From Talinum fruticosum (taxonomy: Eukaryota > Streptophyta > Magnoliopsida > Caryophyllales > Talinaceae), in NCBI GenBank assembly GCA_021018815.1, contig JAITYX010000034.1, forward strand, positions 558,001 through 622,000: 64,000 nt of DNA, read 5' to 3'. The translations under genes were made by a program, and so were the position numbers. Below, piece by piece: positions 21,039-30,839 of this stretch. Below the pieces are notes generated by a model, which saw nothing but the letters and a program-made list of their open reading frames with translations, was not told the DNA's origin and did no database searches. Each line of letters starts with the position of its first letter. The first letter of the stretch is position 1.

Positions 21039-21580
21039 AAAAACATTATTACAGTTTTGGCATTTCATTTCACAAATTTATTAACATCCAATAGTATAAA
21101 AAATCATACAAAGGTAAATGAAATTAAGTAATTATTATTATTGTTGTTGTTGACATTGAACGTATAAAAATATTCATATACATTGTAATTGCATTTTTTA
21201 TTTCTTGAGATACATATTAATGGGACCTTTTTCTTCCCTCAAAAAACACTCATATTATCGTTACGATCACCGTAATTTGTAACCGAATAAAAATCAATCG
21301 GTTAGAAAAAATAAATTTGTCATAAAATTCAAAAATTGTTACAAAAATTGATTAATAATCTATATATATTGTTTGTCAAATATATACTCGAATAATATCG
21401 CTAACGGTATCTTCAAAATTTCATAACAAACTCATAACATGTATAACAGCTTAATCATAACTACTCATAACAGCTCAGTACTAGCTTATAATAATTAATT
21501 GCTAATCATAACAATTTATAACAACTTATACAGCTTATAACAACTCATTTTAATAGTTGAAACAAACAATCTAAGTTATG
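20840..21580. repeat. Palindromic AT-rich repeat with (AAT)n-(ATT)n core
   Basis: The motifs TTATAACAACTTATA and TAATAATTA recur on both sides of an (AAT)n run followed by an (ATT)n run at 20972-21038. The outer ends are weakly inverse (GAATGTAAGTTCATAAAAGC against the complement of 21540-21570). Possibly a decayed MITE that has gained a microsatellite. Confidence 0.4.
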
Positions 21581-21589
21581 TATCCATTA

Positions 21590-22162
21590 GATAAGTATGA
21601 GTTAAAGGAGTAAAGAGGTGTTAGTTTCTCGCACACTTCTTACAATTCAGCTCATATCTTCTTCATTTTTTATCCGAACTAAGCTTAGAACTTCATATAC
21701 GAGGACTTATGTAAGCTTTGAATAGATTAGACTAAAAATAAGGCGCAAATTACAAGTAATTCGTACAAACATACCAAAAACGCAAAATCCATGCATAAAG
21801 CAGAAAAAGGGACATAAAACGCCTAAATATACATATAAATACCTTAAAATTGGCAAAACACGTTTTATGAAATCTAATGTAAATATAACACTTATTAGTA
21901 CTATTAATGAAATGAAGAGATCCTTAGTAATATAGGTCAACTTATGTGGAAACGTTAATTTTTACACATGTTTTCACTAATTAGCTTGAGAGGTGCGTAA
22001 ATTTTTACAAATGATTTCACTAGTAAGCTTATATTTCTTTCACTTCTCCTTGAATTTGAGCATATGTTATAATTAATTATTTATATCATTTGAAAGCTTA
22101 TATTAGCACAAAAAAAAAGTTTAGCCTTGAGAGATTATTAACTTTATATGGGCAAAACCGTA
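21590..22162. other. AT-rich intergenic sequence
   Basis: No gene, RNA or clear repeat is seen. Confidence 0.4.
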
Positions 22163-22360
22163 GGGCTTGTTCACTTTAATAGTTAAGAGTATTATATAAT
22201 TAACCACTTAGTGCTCCTATTTGCTTGCTGCTATCTCTTACGACATCTAACTGCTTCATACCGCTACTAAAACTCTTTATTGCTTTCAACAACTTACCAA
22301 AATCTGTACAACTCCTAACCATTTACTACTGATTTTTTAACTGTCCAAACAAACAAGACC
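22163..22360. mobile_element. Probable hAT-like MITE
   Basis: The segment begins GGGCTTGTTCACTTTAATAG and ends ACTGTCCAAACAAACAAGAC. These ends are inverse-related (GTCTTGTTTGTTTGGACAGT on the other strand), which is the common plant hAT-MITE end type. About 200 bp and non-coding. Target duplication not convincing. Confidence 0.4.
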
Positions 22361-22850
22361 ACATTGACAACATGCTTTGATTATCTAACTTTCTCAATTT
22401 AGTGAATATATATTTTATTGTTTTCATCAGAATTTTATCAAGAGATCTTATGTACACTTGTATGTCAAGAGGTGACCCTATTTCCAAGCTTTCCATCAGG
22501 TTTAATTTTGGGTCGATATAAATTTCGTTATTTGAGGAATTTGTGTGTCTTGGGTTTAATTTATTTTACCGTCTCTCTATCCGCCCAGTCAATCTTTTAG
22601 GTTTTCCTTGAGATAAGGGGTTCAAGCGGGTGGGCCTACTTAACAATCCAAAAAAAAATATACACTTGCATTATTTTAGTGTTTATTGATTTTATTTATG
22701 ATTAATTCAACAAATAATTAACGTATAATTTTAAATGCCTCCAATGACGGAATTTAGATTAAAAAGCAGAGGATATTTTTCCTAAAAAATGGCTTCTCCT
22801 CCCTACTTAAAGTTGACCTGACAAAACTTACTCAAATCGAATGGGTCAAA
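22361..22850. other. Intergenic sequence
   Basis: Nothing recognisable beyond short open frames without similarity. Confidence 0.35.
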
Positions 22851-22854
22851 ACAA

Positions 22855-23590
22855 ATGATTCGAAATTCAAACCGAAACGACATCCGAAGCAGTTGAACCG
22901 ATTTTGACTGGAAACTCGAAAGTGAACCGACCTGAAACCGAACCGACCCAAAATTTAATGAACTCGATTCGGACCCGAACCAACCCGAAATATAATTGAC
23001 CAGATTAAGATCCGAACACGAATTACCTAGACTGAATCGGACTCGAGCCGATTCAATCCGAATAAAAGTGACCTGAAACCGAACCGACTCAAATCCGAGT
23101 TTGATCTAACCCACATTAGATGGTTCTTTATAATTTTTAAAAAATTTTTAGGATGGGTCTCTCGGAATAAACTTTTGTGTTTGTAGTGGTACAATTTTGA
23201 TCGAACCTAAATACTATTCAAGCGAATCCATACTAAGTGATGGTGGTAGACCTAATAGTATTATCTATAGTTCTCTAAACCATACTCGCAACTATCCTTG
23301 ACACCTACCCGAACCGACATTGGCCTAATCCGAACCGAAAATGATCCAAATTAACTTCACCCGAAGTTGACCGATCCGAAATTAATCCGAATTGAACCAG
23401 AACCCGACCCGAATGAGATCTACCGAAATTAAACCGAACCAAAATTAACCCGAACCGAAATTGAACCCGACCCAAACGAGATCAACTCAAAATTTACTCG
23501 AATTGAAGTTGACTCGAACCAAAACCGAACCATACCCGAAGGAGATCCACCTAAAATTGACCCGAACTAAACTTAATCCGAATTGAATGA
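22855..23590. repeat. CCGAA/CCGAACC-rich degenerate repeat tract
   Basis: The words CCGAACCGA, ACCCGA, CGAAATTGA and CCGAAATTAA recur across about 700 bp without a fixed period. A related word set appears in the insert at 39303-39950. It sits about 700 bp upstream of the IDD gene. Such CCGAAC-rich patches are common plant repeats of unclear origin. Confidence 0.6.
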
Positions 23591-23599
23591 CCTGATTGT

Positions 23600-24330
23600 C
23601 AAATCTATTTAAAAGTAAAATTTAATTTTAAGGACATGAATAGTTCGATTAAAAAACTTGGTCCTAACCTAAACTCCCACCTAGACGAACCACTAGAGAG
23701 TATAACATATCTCTTTTATGTCTAAAACTATCTTGAAACCAAGTAGTATCTCTCAACAATTATCCATTTTTGGATGTACATGCAAATGTGAAAGACCAGA
23801 ATGACCCGCCATCCAATTCAAACTTTTCCACGCTACACGACAAAGGCCAGTCACAGGTGGGACTCCCTCCGACAAGTGTCATCAGCCAGCTGACGTCGCC
23901 ACGTGGATGGTCAGATTAGTCCTGCCACTTCCTTGCCTCTATCCCGACCCTCCAAACCAAACCCAGCTCATGAACTCTAGCTTAACAACAGCAAGAGCAA
24001 GTGCAAGCTCAGCTCAGCTCACCATAGTAGGTCGTAGCCTACACAGTTTGCTTACTTACTAGACACCATTTAACCATGGTTTGTCATCATCAGCCCTAAA
24101 GTAATCTCTCTCTCTCCTCGCTCTCCTCGTCTGTCATTCTCTCTCCTCAAGCATCTTTATTACTTAAGTCTTGTACTCATTGAAACTCTTCTCTCTTTCC
24201 TCCTCCTTTCTTTCTCTCTCCTCTAGCCGCCCTCGTTTTTGTTTTGCCACAGTGATATCAGAATTTGACTAAGCTAGCTAGCTAGCTAGCGAAAAGAACC
24301 AAAACCCCAAACGCTCAAAATCGAGCTTCA
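23600..24330 (+). promoter_or_regulatory. IDD gene upstream region and 5' leader
   Basis: This is the upstream region of the gene starting at 24331. It holds a TGACGTC element (23891-23897) next to a palindromic G-box CCACGTGG (23899-23906), both known bZIP/bHLH target types. A C/T-rich stretch (24107-24225) typical of plant 5' leaders and a fourfold GCTA run (24274-24289) follow. A short upstream frame (ATG at 24076, eight codons with stop) may lie in the transcript. I see no clean TATA box. Confidence 0.5.
23891..23906 (+). promoter_or_regulatory. Paired ACGT elements (TGACGTC and G-box)
   Basis: TGACGTC and CCACGTGG are separated by one base, about 430 bp before the start codon. Such pairs act as composite bZIP sites (ABRE plus coupling element) in many plant promoters. 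Function here is inferred from sequence only. Confidence 0.5.
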
Positions 24331-25679
24331 ATGGCGCAAGTGGAGTACTCGCTCTCAACAGCTTCCGGCGAAGCAGCGAGCACGCTTTCCTACAACTCCG
24401 CCAATAGAGGGAAACCAAACTCAGCTGAGGAAGAGCACCCAAAACCACCTCTTCCCAAGAAGAAGCGGAACCAGCCCGGTGTGCCCGGTAAGAACTACTC
24501 CAGAATTCATTAATTCGTTCCCACAAAACCCTAGGAAGTAAAGTAAATTAAGCAATGACATTGAATCTCCATTAATGAACTTAAATCAGATCCAGACGCG
24601 GAAGTAATTGCGCTGTCACCGAAATCGTTGATGGCGACGAATAGGTTCGTGTGCGAGATCTGTGGAAAGGGATTTCAAAGGGACCAGAATTTACAGCTTC
24701 ACAGAAGAGGGCATAATCTGCCATGGAAGCTCCGGCAAAGAGGGCCTAAGGAGGCGTTGCGGAGGAGGGTTTATATCTGTCCCGAGCCCACCTGCGTCCA
24801 CCACGACCCCCGTCGTGCCCTCGGCGACCTCACCGGAATCAAGAAGCATTTTTGCCGAAAACACGGCGAGAAAAAGTGGAAGTGCGAGAGGTGTTCTAAG
24901 AAGTACGCCGTTCAGTCTGACTGGAAAGCCCACCTCAAGACTTGCGGGACTCGCCAGTACCAGTGTGATTGTGGCACCGTCTTCTCCAGGTAGAATGTTT
25001 ATATGTCGATACGATAATATCTACTGGATACTCTAAAATATTGGCTGAAATTGAGGGTTTGATGGGTTTCGTGTAGGAGGGATAGTTTCGTTACGCACAG
25101 AGCGTTTTGTGACGCGTTGGCTCAGGAGAGCGTCAAGATTCAGAGCTTCTCGCCGGCGCCGGAGAAGCTGGCAGGGTCGCCGCCTAGTGCCATTCTCTCT
25201 CCTATTTTGTCTACAAGCCAGAGTTCAGGTAATCATCAAAGGTTGGTTGGTTTTGATTTAAAATGAATTGTTTGTTATTGTTTTAATTTTATATTTATTT
25301 ATTTGTTTGTTTGAGGGGTAGAAGGTAAGACATTATGTATGTGAAGACGAGAAAGGGATAACTTGAAAGATGAATAGATGATCGTTTGCTTAGGGATTTG
25401 CTCTTTAATTGTTATTCTACTGTATTTTATTTCCATTTATTTGTTTACTATTTCAATTCTCCCCTTGTGATTTTGTCTCTTATATAGAATTTAATTCTTT
25501 TCTGTGTTTTCTATTTTCCTCATTTGCTTCCAAAATCAATGTTAGTCTGGATAGTATGAATGGCTGGAAAATGAGGGGGTTGAATACGTGCATTAGGGTA
25601 GTATTATAATGGAGAAATAATGAGGGACTCAAAGCTCTAGGATAAAAGGGTTGAAACTGAAAAGCTGAAGGGGGCGGGG

Positions 25680-25726
<47 letters not shown>

Positions 25727-28301
25727 AGTGTAGGAAAGGAAGCTATGATTGCCTCAAACCACAAAAGATCTCTTTCCCCAAGGAGTTGAAAAGAAGCGAA
25801 AGAATACTAGTACTTTTTTTACATCTCGCCTTTTCTCTACTTTCCGTCTATGGCGAAATAAGTGAATCAATTTGTAAAAGGCTTGAACGTTATTTGGGGA
25901 GAAAATGGTGTTAGTTTGTGTGGGAACCGTACTCTCTATCTCTCTCTCTCTCGTGTCTCACTCTCTTTCTCTTTGTAAGTCTCTCTCTCCTCTTGTTTCA
26001 TATCTTTTTTAAAATAATTTTTTTAAATGAAAAAGAAAAATTATTTTATTTTTTAAAGCATGTTAGTTTTGTAAAGAATTTTATATTTTTTTTGGAAATT
26101 TAACTCTTTAATATCATGTACTATTGAGAAATGATAAAAAGTTACTCAGATATCGAAAATAATAAATTATTACCCTCAAGTATTGTATAATATTGTAAAG
26201 TTACCTTTTATGGTATAAATGTATAATTCATAAAAGGAAACTTTTTACAATTAAACAATATTATACGATACCTTACAATAGTAATTTATTATTTTCGATA
26301 TCAGATGAACTTTTTACCATTTGTTGATAGTACAGGATATTCAAACCCTCTTTTTTCCTTTAGACAAAAAAATTAATTATTTGTATTTTTGATGATTTTT
26401 TAATGAAAAAATCATTTAATATTTTAAATTTTAGTTAAAATTATTTATATCATACATAATTTTTTTGTAATCATATAATTTATATGTGCTATTCCGGATT
26501 TATATAGTTAAAATGTTAGTATATTACACTTTTTCTCTTTCAACCTAACATTTTAACTATGTAAGCCCTGGATAACATTTACAAAATCGCGAGATTATAT
26601 ATTCTTGTCTAGAATATAATTTACCAAATCTTAGAATTACAAGTGTTTACCGTTTTTATTTTTATAATATGATTTGTTATTATACTTCTCTTGCTTGAAG
26701 CGATATAATATAATTGACGAAGTTTTAAATGAAATTTTAATTATTCATTATTTCAAAAACCAATGGATATGATATATATATTTTTCTAAGTGGTATGAAT
26801 TTATATATTGTAAGCAATATTAACAAACACTCTAACTAATAAGAGAAATGCATAACGGTACTTAAAAAGAAAGAAAAATAAATAATTAAACTAAATTTAA
26901 AATGTTCAATAATTTTATCATTGAAATTTTTTTTAAAAAACTATCTATAATATAAATAATTAATTTTTATCTTAAAAAATATATAAAATTTTTAAAAAAT
27001 AATATGCTTTAAAAATAAAATAAGTTTTTATTTTTATTCAGAAAAAATTATTTTAGAGAAATATTTGAGGGGAGGGAGAGAGAGAGAGAGAGAGAGAGGG
27101 GGAGAGGGACAGAGGGGAGAGGAGAGAAACTGAGAGAGAGAGAGAACAGAAGAGATAGGGTGGAGGGAGGAGATAGATAGAGGGGGAGGAGAGAGAGAGA
27201 GAGAGAGTGACTAACGTCAACACAATTTTCTCCCAAAATAGCTTTCAAGGCTTTTATAAATTGATTTAACATTCCATGGTCATTTTCCCTTTTCTTATGA
27301 GGAATTGCTGTCTCCATGAAGAGGAATTTTGGTCTTTTACATAATACAATACACAACCCAATTCACAAAATCACTCACTTCATGCCTAGGACTTGTGAAT
27401 GTGCTTTGACATTTGATTTTGAATTTGAAAATTTATTTTACTTTTGTGTTTTTGGGTTTTCTATTGCATGTTGCCTGTGTCTCAATGTTACTTTGCTGAA
27501 CAACAATCCTGTGTCTCAATGTTACTTTGCTGAAGAACAATCTCCTTGAAATGCAGAAATGCAAGACAGTACTGTTGGGGTTACAACTAGCTCGACTACT
27601 GCTGGCATTGCTAGTTCAACCGGTGACTGCAATGTCAATGGAAATGGCAACATTGTGTTTGAGAATAGCATGTTTGCTCCTTTATCAGGAATCTCACAAT
27701 CGATTTCCCAACCCCAAAGCTCGTTTCATAGCCTAGTTACACCCCTTCCTAACTTGGACCGCCCCACCATTTACTCCGTTGAACCTCCGCAGTCTCTCTC
27801 TCTCCCCCTCTTTACAAATTCCCTCCTAGGGCTGCATCCCCTGTACCACAGCCTCCCTTGTCAGCAACTGCATTGCTCCAAAAAGCGGCTGAAATGGGGG
27901 CTTCGGCCTCGAGGACCTCCCTTCTTTGTGGGTTCGGGTTGGCAGAAGCATCACAAACACCATCACTTCCTGAGGGTAAAGTTGTGAAGCTAGAAAATGG
28001 TGGCTTGGTCCCAGATGGGCTTGGGCTCGGACTTCCTTCCTGTGGGGATTTTGATGAGTCAGGCTCAATGATAAGTGATCCATCCGGGTTTTTCGGGTCT
28101 AAACCCACAACACTAGATTTCCTCGGCTTGGGGATTGGCTCAGGGAGTTCCTCAGGCAGTGGGGCATTACCAGGCTACCTGACTTCCATTGGCAGCCCTA
28201 TTGATTTGGCTGCAGCTTTCGAAGAAGGAAGTAATTTGCCTTTGCAGGGATCGTGGGATGATGAAGCTACTGAGAGAAAGTCCAAAGAAATGGTTCTCTA
28301 G
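24331..28301 (+). CDS. INDETERMINATE DOMAIN (IDD) C2H2 zinc-finger transcription factor, four exons, frameshift in exon 4
   Basis: Exons 24331-24487, 24590-24989, 25077-25228 and 27557-28301, all with GT-AG introns and matching codon phases. Nuclear DNA-binding regulator. Residues 43-46 (KKKR) are a likely nuclear signal. The ID domain follows: VIALSPKSLMATNRF; finger 1 C74/C77/H90/H94; finger 2 C116/C121/H139/H144; finger 3 C151/C154/H167/C171; finger 4 C178/C180/H193/C197. The C-terminus keeps the family motifs SATALLQKAAEMGA and LDFLGLG. The spliced length is 1454 nt, two more than a multiple of three. The frame before and after the CT run at about 27792-27805 differs by exactly this amount, so two extra bases there are the simplest explanation. 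As read, translation ends at 27987 (about 379 residues) without the C-terminal motifs; without the shift it would be 483. Intron 3 is 2.3 kb and contains a MITE and GA repeats. The subfamily cannot be fixed by eye. Confidence 0.9.
25684..25724. repeat. (GA)n microsatellite in intron 3
   Basis: About 20 GA units in the IDD gene's third intron, followed downstream by a shorter CT-rich patch (25936-25994). Confidence 0.9.
26117..26334. mobile_element. Palindromic MITE in IDD intron 3
   Basis: Left arm TGTACTATTGAGAAATGATA and right arm (complement) TGTACTATCAACAAATGGTA pair through about 100 bp each, including GATATCGAAAATAATAAATT on both arms. This is a foldback of about 218 bp. It is related to 14341-14538. 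Non-coding; it could form a long hairpin in the pre-mRNA. Confidence 0.7.
27069..27209. repeat. GA/GGA-rich purine tract in intron 3
   Basis: An almost pure purine tract of GAGA, GGGGAGA and GGAGG words, with three longer (GA)n runs. Highly strand-asymmetric simple sequence. Confidence 0.85.
27476..27543 (+). repeat. 34-bp tandem duplication before the exon 4 acceptor
   Basis: TGTGTCTCAATGTTACTTTG plus CTGAA(C/G)AACAATC occurs twice with period 34. The second copy ends about 13 bp before the splice acceptor CAG (27554-27556). It duplicates the likely branch-point and pyrimidine neighbourhood of intron 3. Confidence 0.85.
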
Positions 28302-28523
28302 CCGCTGCTTGGTGTATTCTCTCCGACATGAATGCTTGTCATTAATTTTGGTACAGATGAAAGTTAGAATGTTAGTTCTTTAAGCCTTTTTGGCTGTGAT
28401 AGTGAGAAATGAATTTAATTATAGGCAATAGGAGGAAAATAGGGTTAGGAAATCTCTCGGTTTTTTCAGAAAAATTTGTTAGTCGTTTTGTTTGAATCTG
28501 TACTCATGTCCAGTAGTCATCAT

Positions 28524-28661
28524 ACCACTGAAATGAACGTTGATGGGGAGGGTAGTGTTGTATAGTGCCTCCTTGGAGGCTACGTAGCTGATACCAGAGA
28601 AGTGAACTCTGTTGGGGAGGATAGTGTTGTATAGTGCCTCCTTGGACGCTACATAGCTGAT
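28524..28661. repeat. 69-bp tandem duplication downstream of the IDD stop codon
   Basis: Two copies (28524-28592 and 28593-28661) share TAGTGTTGTATAGTGCCTCC. About 10% diverged. They probably lie in the 3' untranslated region or just beyond. Confidence 0.8.
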
Positions 28662-28782
28662 AGCTATAGATTCACTACATTCCAAACATGAAATCTTTCG
28701 TCGTACAGTGCAAGTCCATTGTAGATACTAAATCCTTCTGTTAGCAGTAGTCTTAGGTTGTGCGTTATGACTAATATTTTTG

Positions 28783-29030
28783 TTTTTCGGTGGGGTGTAC
28801 GTAAACGTGAGATGATATTACTTGGGCGAACGTTTTTAGGGGTTACTAGTTAGTAGTTGCTACAAAATCCTCTTCAGGTGTCCACGTTGTTTAATTATAA
28901 TTGTCTTTTTTCGGTGGGGTGTACGTAAACGTGAGATGAAATTACTTGGGCGAACGTTTTTAGGGGTTACTAGTTAGTAGTTACTACAAAATCCTCTTAA
29001 GGTGTCCACGTTGTTTAATTATAATTGTCT
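28783..29030. repeat. 124-bp tandem duplication downstream of the IDD gene
   Basis: Two copies (28783-28906 and 28907-29030) share TCGGTGGGGTGTACGTAAAC and CTTGGGCGAACGTTTTTAGG. Only a handful of mismatches are seen, so it is a recent duplication. Confidence 0.9.
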
Positions 29031-29384
29031 ATGAGAATTGTTGCTCTGTCAATAGAAATGTTTGTAGAAATAAAATTGTATATATTAAATCTTTTTAGAT
29101 TTGCTTGTAGAAATTAGGTTGTCTATATTAATTTTGTTTAGATTATGTGATTTAATGATTTAGTAAAACTGAGATCAGGAGTTGTATGATTTTCTACATC
29201 TTATAGAGCACAAATGCATTTGGTTTTAAAGTTAGTTTTTTGAATACAAATTTTAGATTATCCAATATGCGCATGAATTCTTAATCTAAACTACATTTTC
29301 TTCCTTTTTTTTTGTTTTGTTTTTGGGATCAAACCAATCTAGTATATGTTGCTTGTTAAACACTACAAATTTAAGTATGAATAT
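29031..29384. other. Intergenic sequence between IDD gene and Copia element
   Basis: AT-rich and without features. It continues at 37387 on the far side of the Copia insertion. Confidence 0.5.
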
Positions 29385-29887
29385 TGTAGGTATATATGTA
29401 AATAAGGACTAACCTTAGTAGTTGCGGAAGCAAATGGATCGATTGCCGTTCGATAGCCCACAAACGAATTCCCGCGTCACGAACACTTTGATTCCGCTTG
29501 TACTCCGAAATCCGGATCTACTAGTGTCACCCGGAAGAGTATAACCGGCGGCTACTAGAGTCGCCGGAAACAACCACGTCTCAAAACCCGAAGACCCTAA
29601 GATGGTCGGTCTAACCGTGAGAGAGAGTAGAGGATTTCTAGGGAAACTCGTGAGATGCAACAAATGCCTGTGTACTTGGTTTCTCATGTATTTGCGTGTA
29701 TATCCGTGTATATCCCATTACAGATTAAATAGGAGCATTCACTCCTATCCCTAGAGTTGAGAAGTTGAGTCTAACTCAACTTCATTAACCATGCACTTAT
29801 CCGAGGAACCTTTCTCGGATAAGAAGGGAGACCGATTAAGTCAAAATTAACGGGCCTAAGTGGCCGTTTTATAAACTTCGTCCAACA
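29385..29887 (-). repeat. 3' LTR of the minus-strand Copia element
   Basis: It aligns end to end with 36877-37381. The adjacent purine tract (GTGGGAGC on the minus strand, 29888-29895) marks it as the 3' LTR. Confidence 0.9.
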
Positions 29888-30839
29888 GCTCCCACTCGAC
29901 CACGTAGGCTTTAAAACAAAATCTCTAATCCTTTATATCTCCCCACGTTTCATACCGAGAATGAAGCGTGCGACCAAAAAGTAACTAGTGGTGTCACATT
30001 AAGTCACCATCTAACTAACATGACACTTTCATAAGGACAACGCCCCAAACCATTCAAGACATCACTCGTGGCATATATATATTCCTTTATGCCTACTGAT
30101 ATATCATATGATTATATTATGAATATAATCGCCCGAGCTAATATGGTGAATATGAAATGGTTTTCCTTAGCCACTCATGATGTTACATCTCGGTAAGATT
30201 GCTTTCCTAATGTATTCCACTGAGTCTGTATATTTCTATAACTCTTAGAGTGTACATTGAAGTAGCAACATCTAACTTAGTTTTCACATCACAGTCCTAA
30301 GTCAAAGGGAATTGTGTTTTGAAACAATAATGTTTCGAGATCACACAGTGACAAGGAAGGGAAACTATTGTTACTCCACAAAGTCGTCTTTTTAGCACGC
30401 ACGGTATTAAGTGTGTGTTATGATATAACTCCCACTAAGGTGAGCCTGTCACTTTTATATCATACGAATTACAAGTCCAAGTTTTTCCCAAAAATTGACT
30501 TGAGTCAACTGGATTAGCGCACTCAACGTAATCCCGACACTTAAATTTGACTCAAAGGCTTCAATATAAGGTTGTGTTGTATTCAATTTTTCTAAAATCT
30601 CATCTTAGACTTACTAAGGTGACTATTCATGTATATTTTTCATACTATCCGAGTACGAAAAATTAATCAATATTGCACACCTAGTGCCAATATGATTTTA
30701 GTCTCATCCTAACCGCTACTAAAGCGTTAGTGTTGATTATACTGTGTGATAAGATAATCGAAGCCTAGTGACATTCGAGATGTGCCAAATCATGCAACAA
30801 AAAAGTTATGAACATTCAAAGAAAAAGAAACACCAATCT

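Noticed and set aside
20388..21580. Possible non-coding RNA hairpin or gene
   Set aside because: AT-rich simple repeats explain the palindromes. No conserved structure can be shown by eye.
24076..24099. Upstream ORF in the IDD leader
   Set aside because: Eight codons including stop, transcript start unknown. Too weak for its own feature and only mentioned with the promoter region.
27812..28108. Antisense open frames over IDD exon 4
   Set aside because: Shadows of the codon pattern of the sense exon; no independent similarity.
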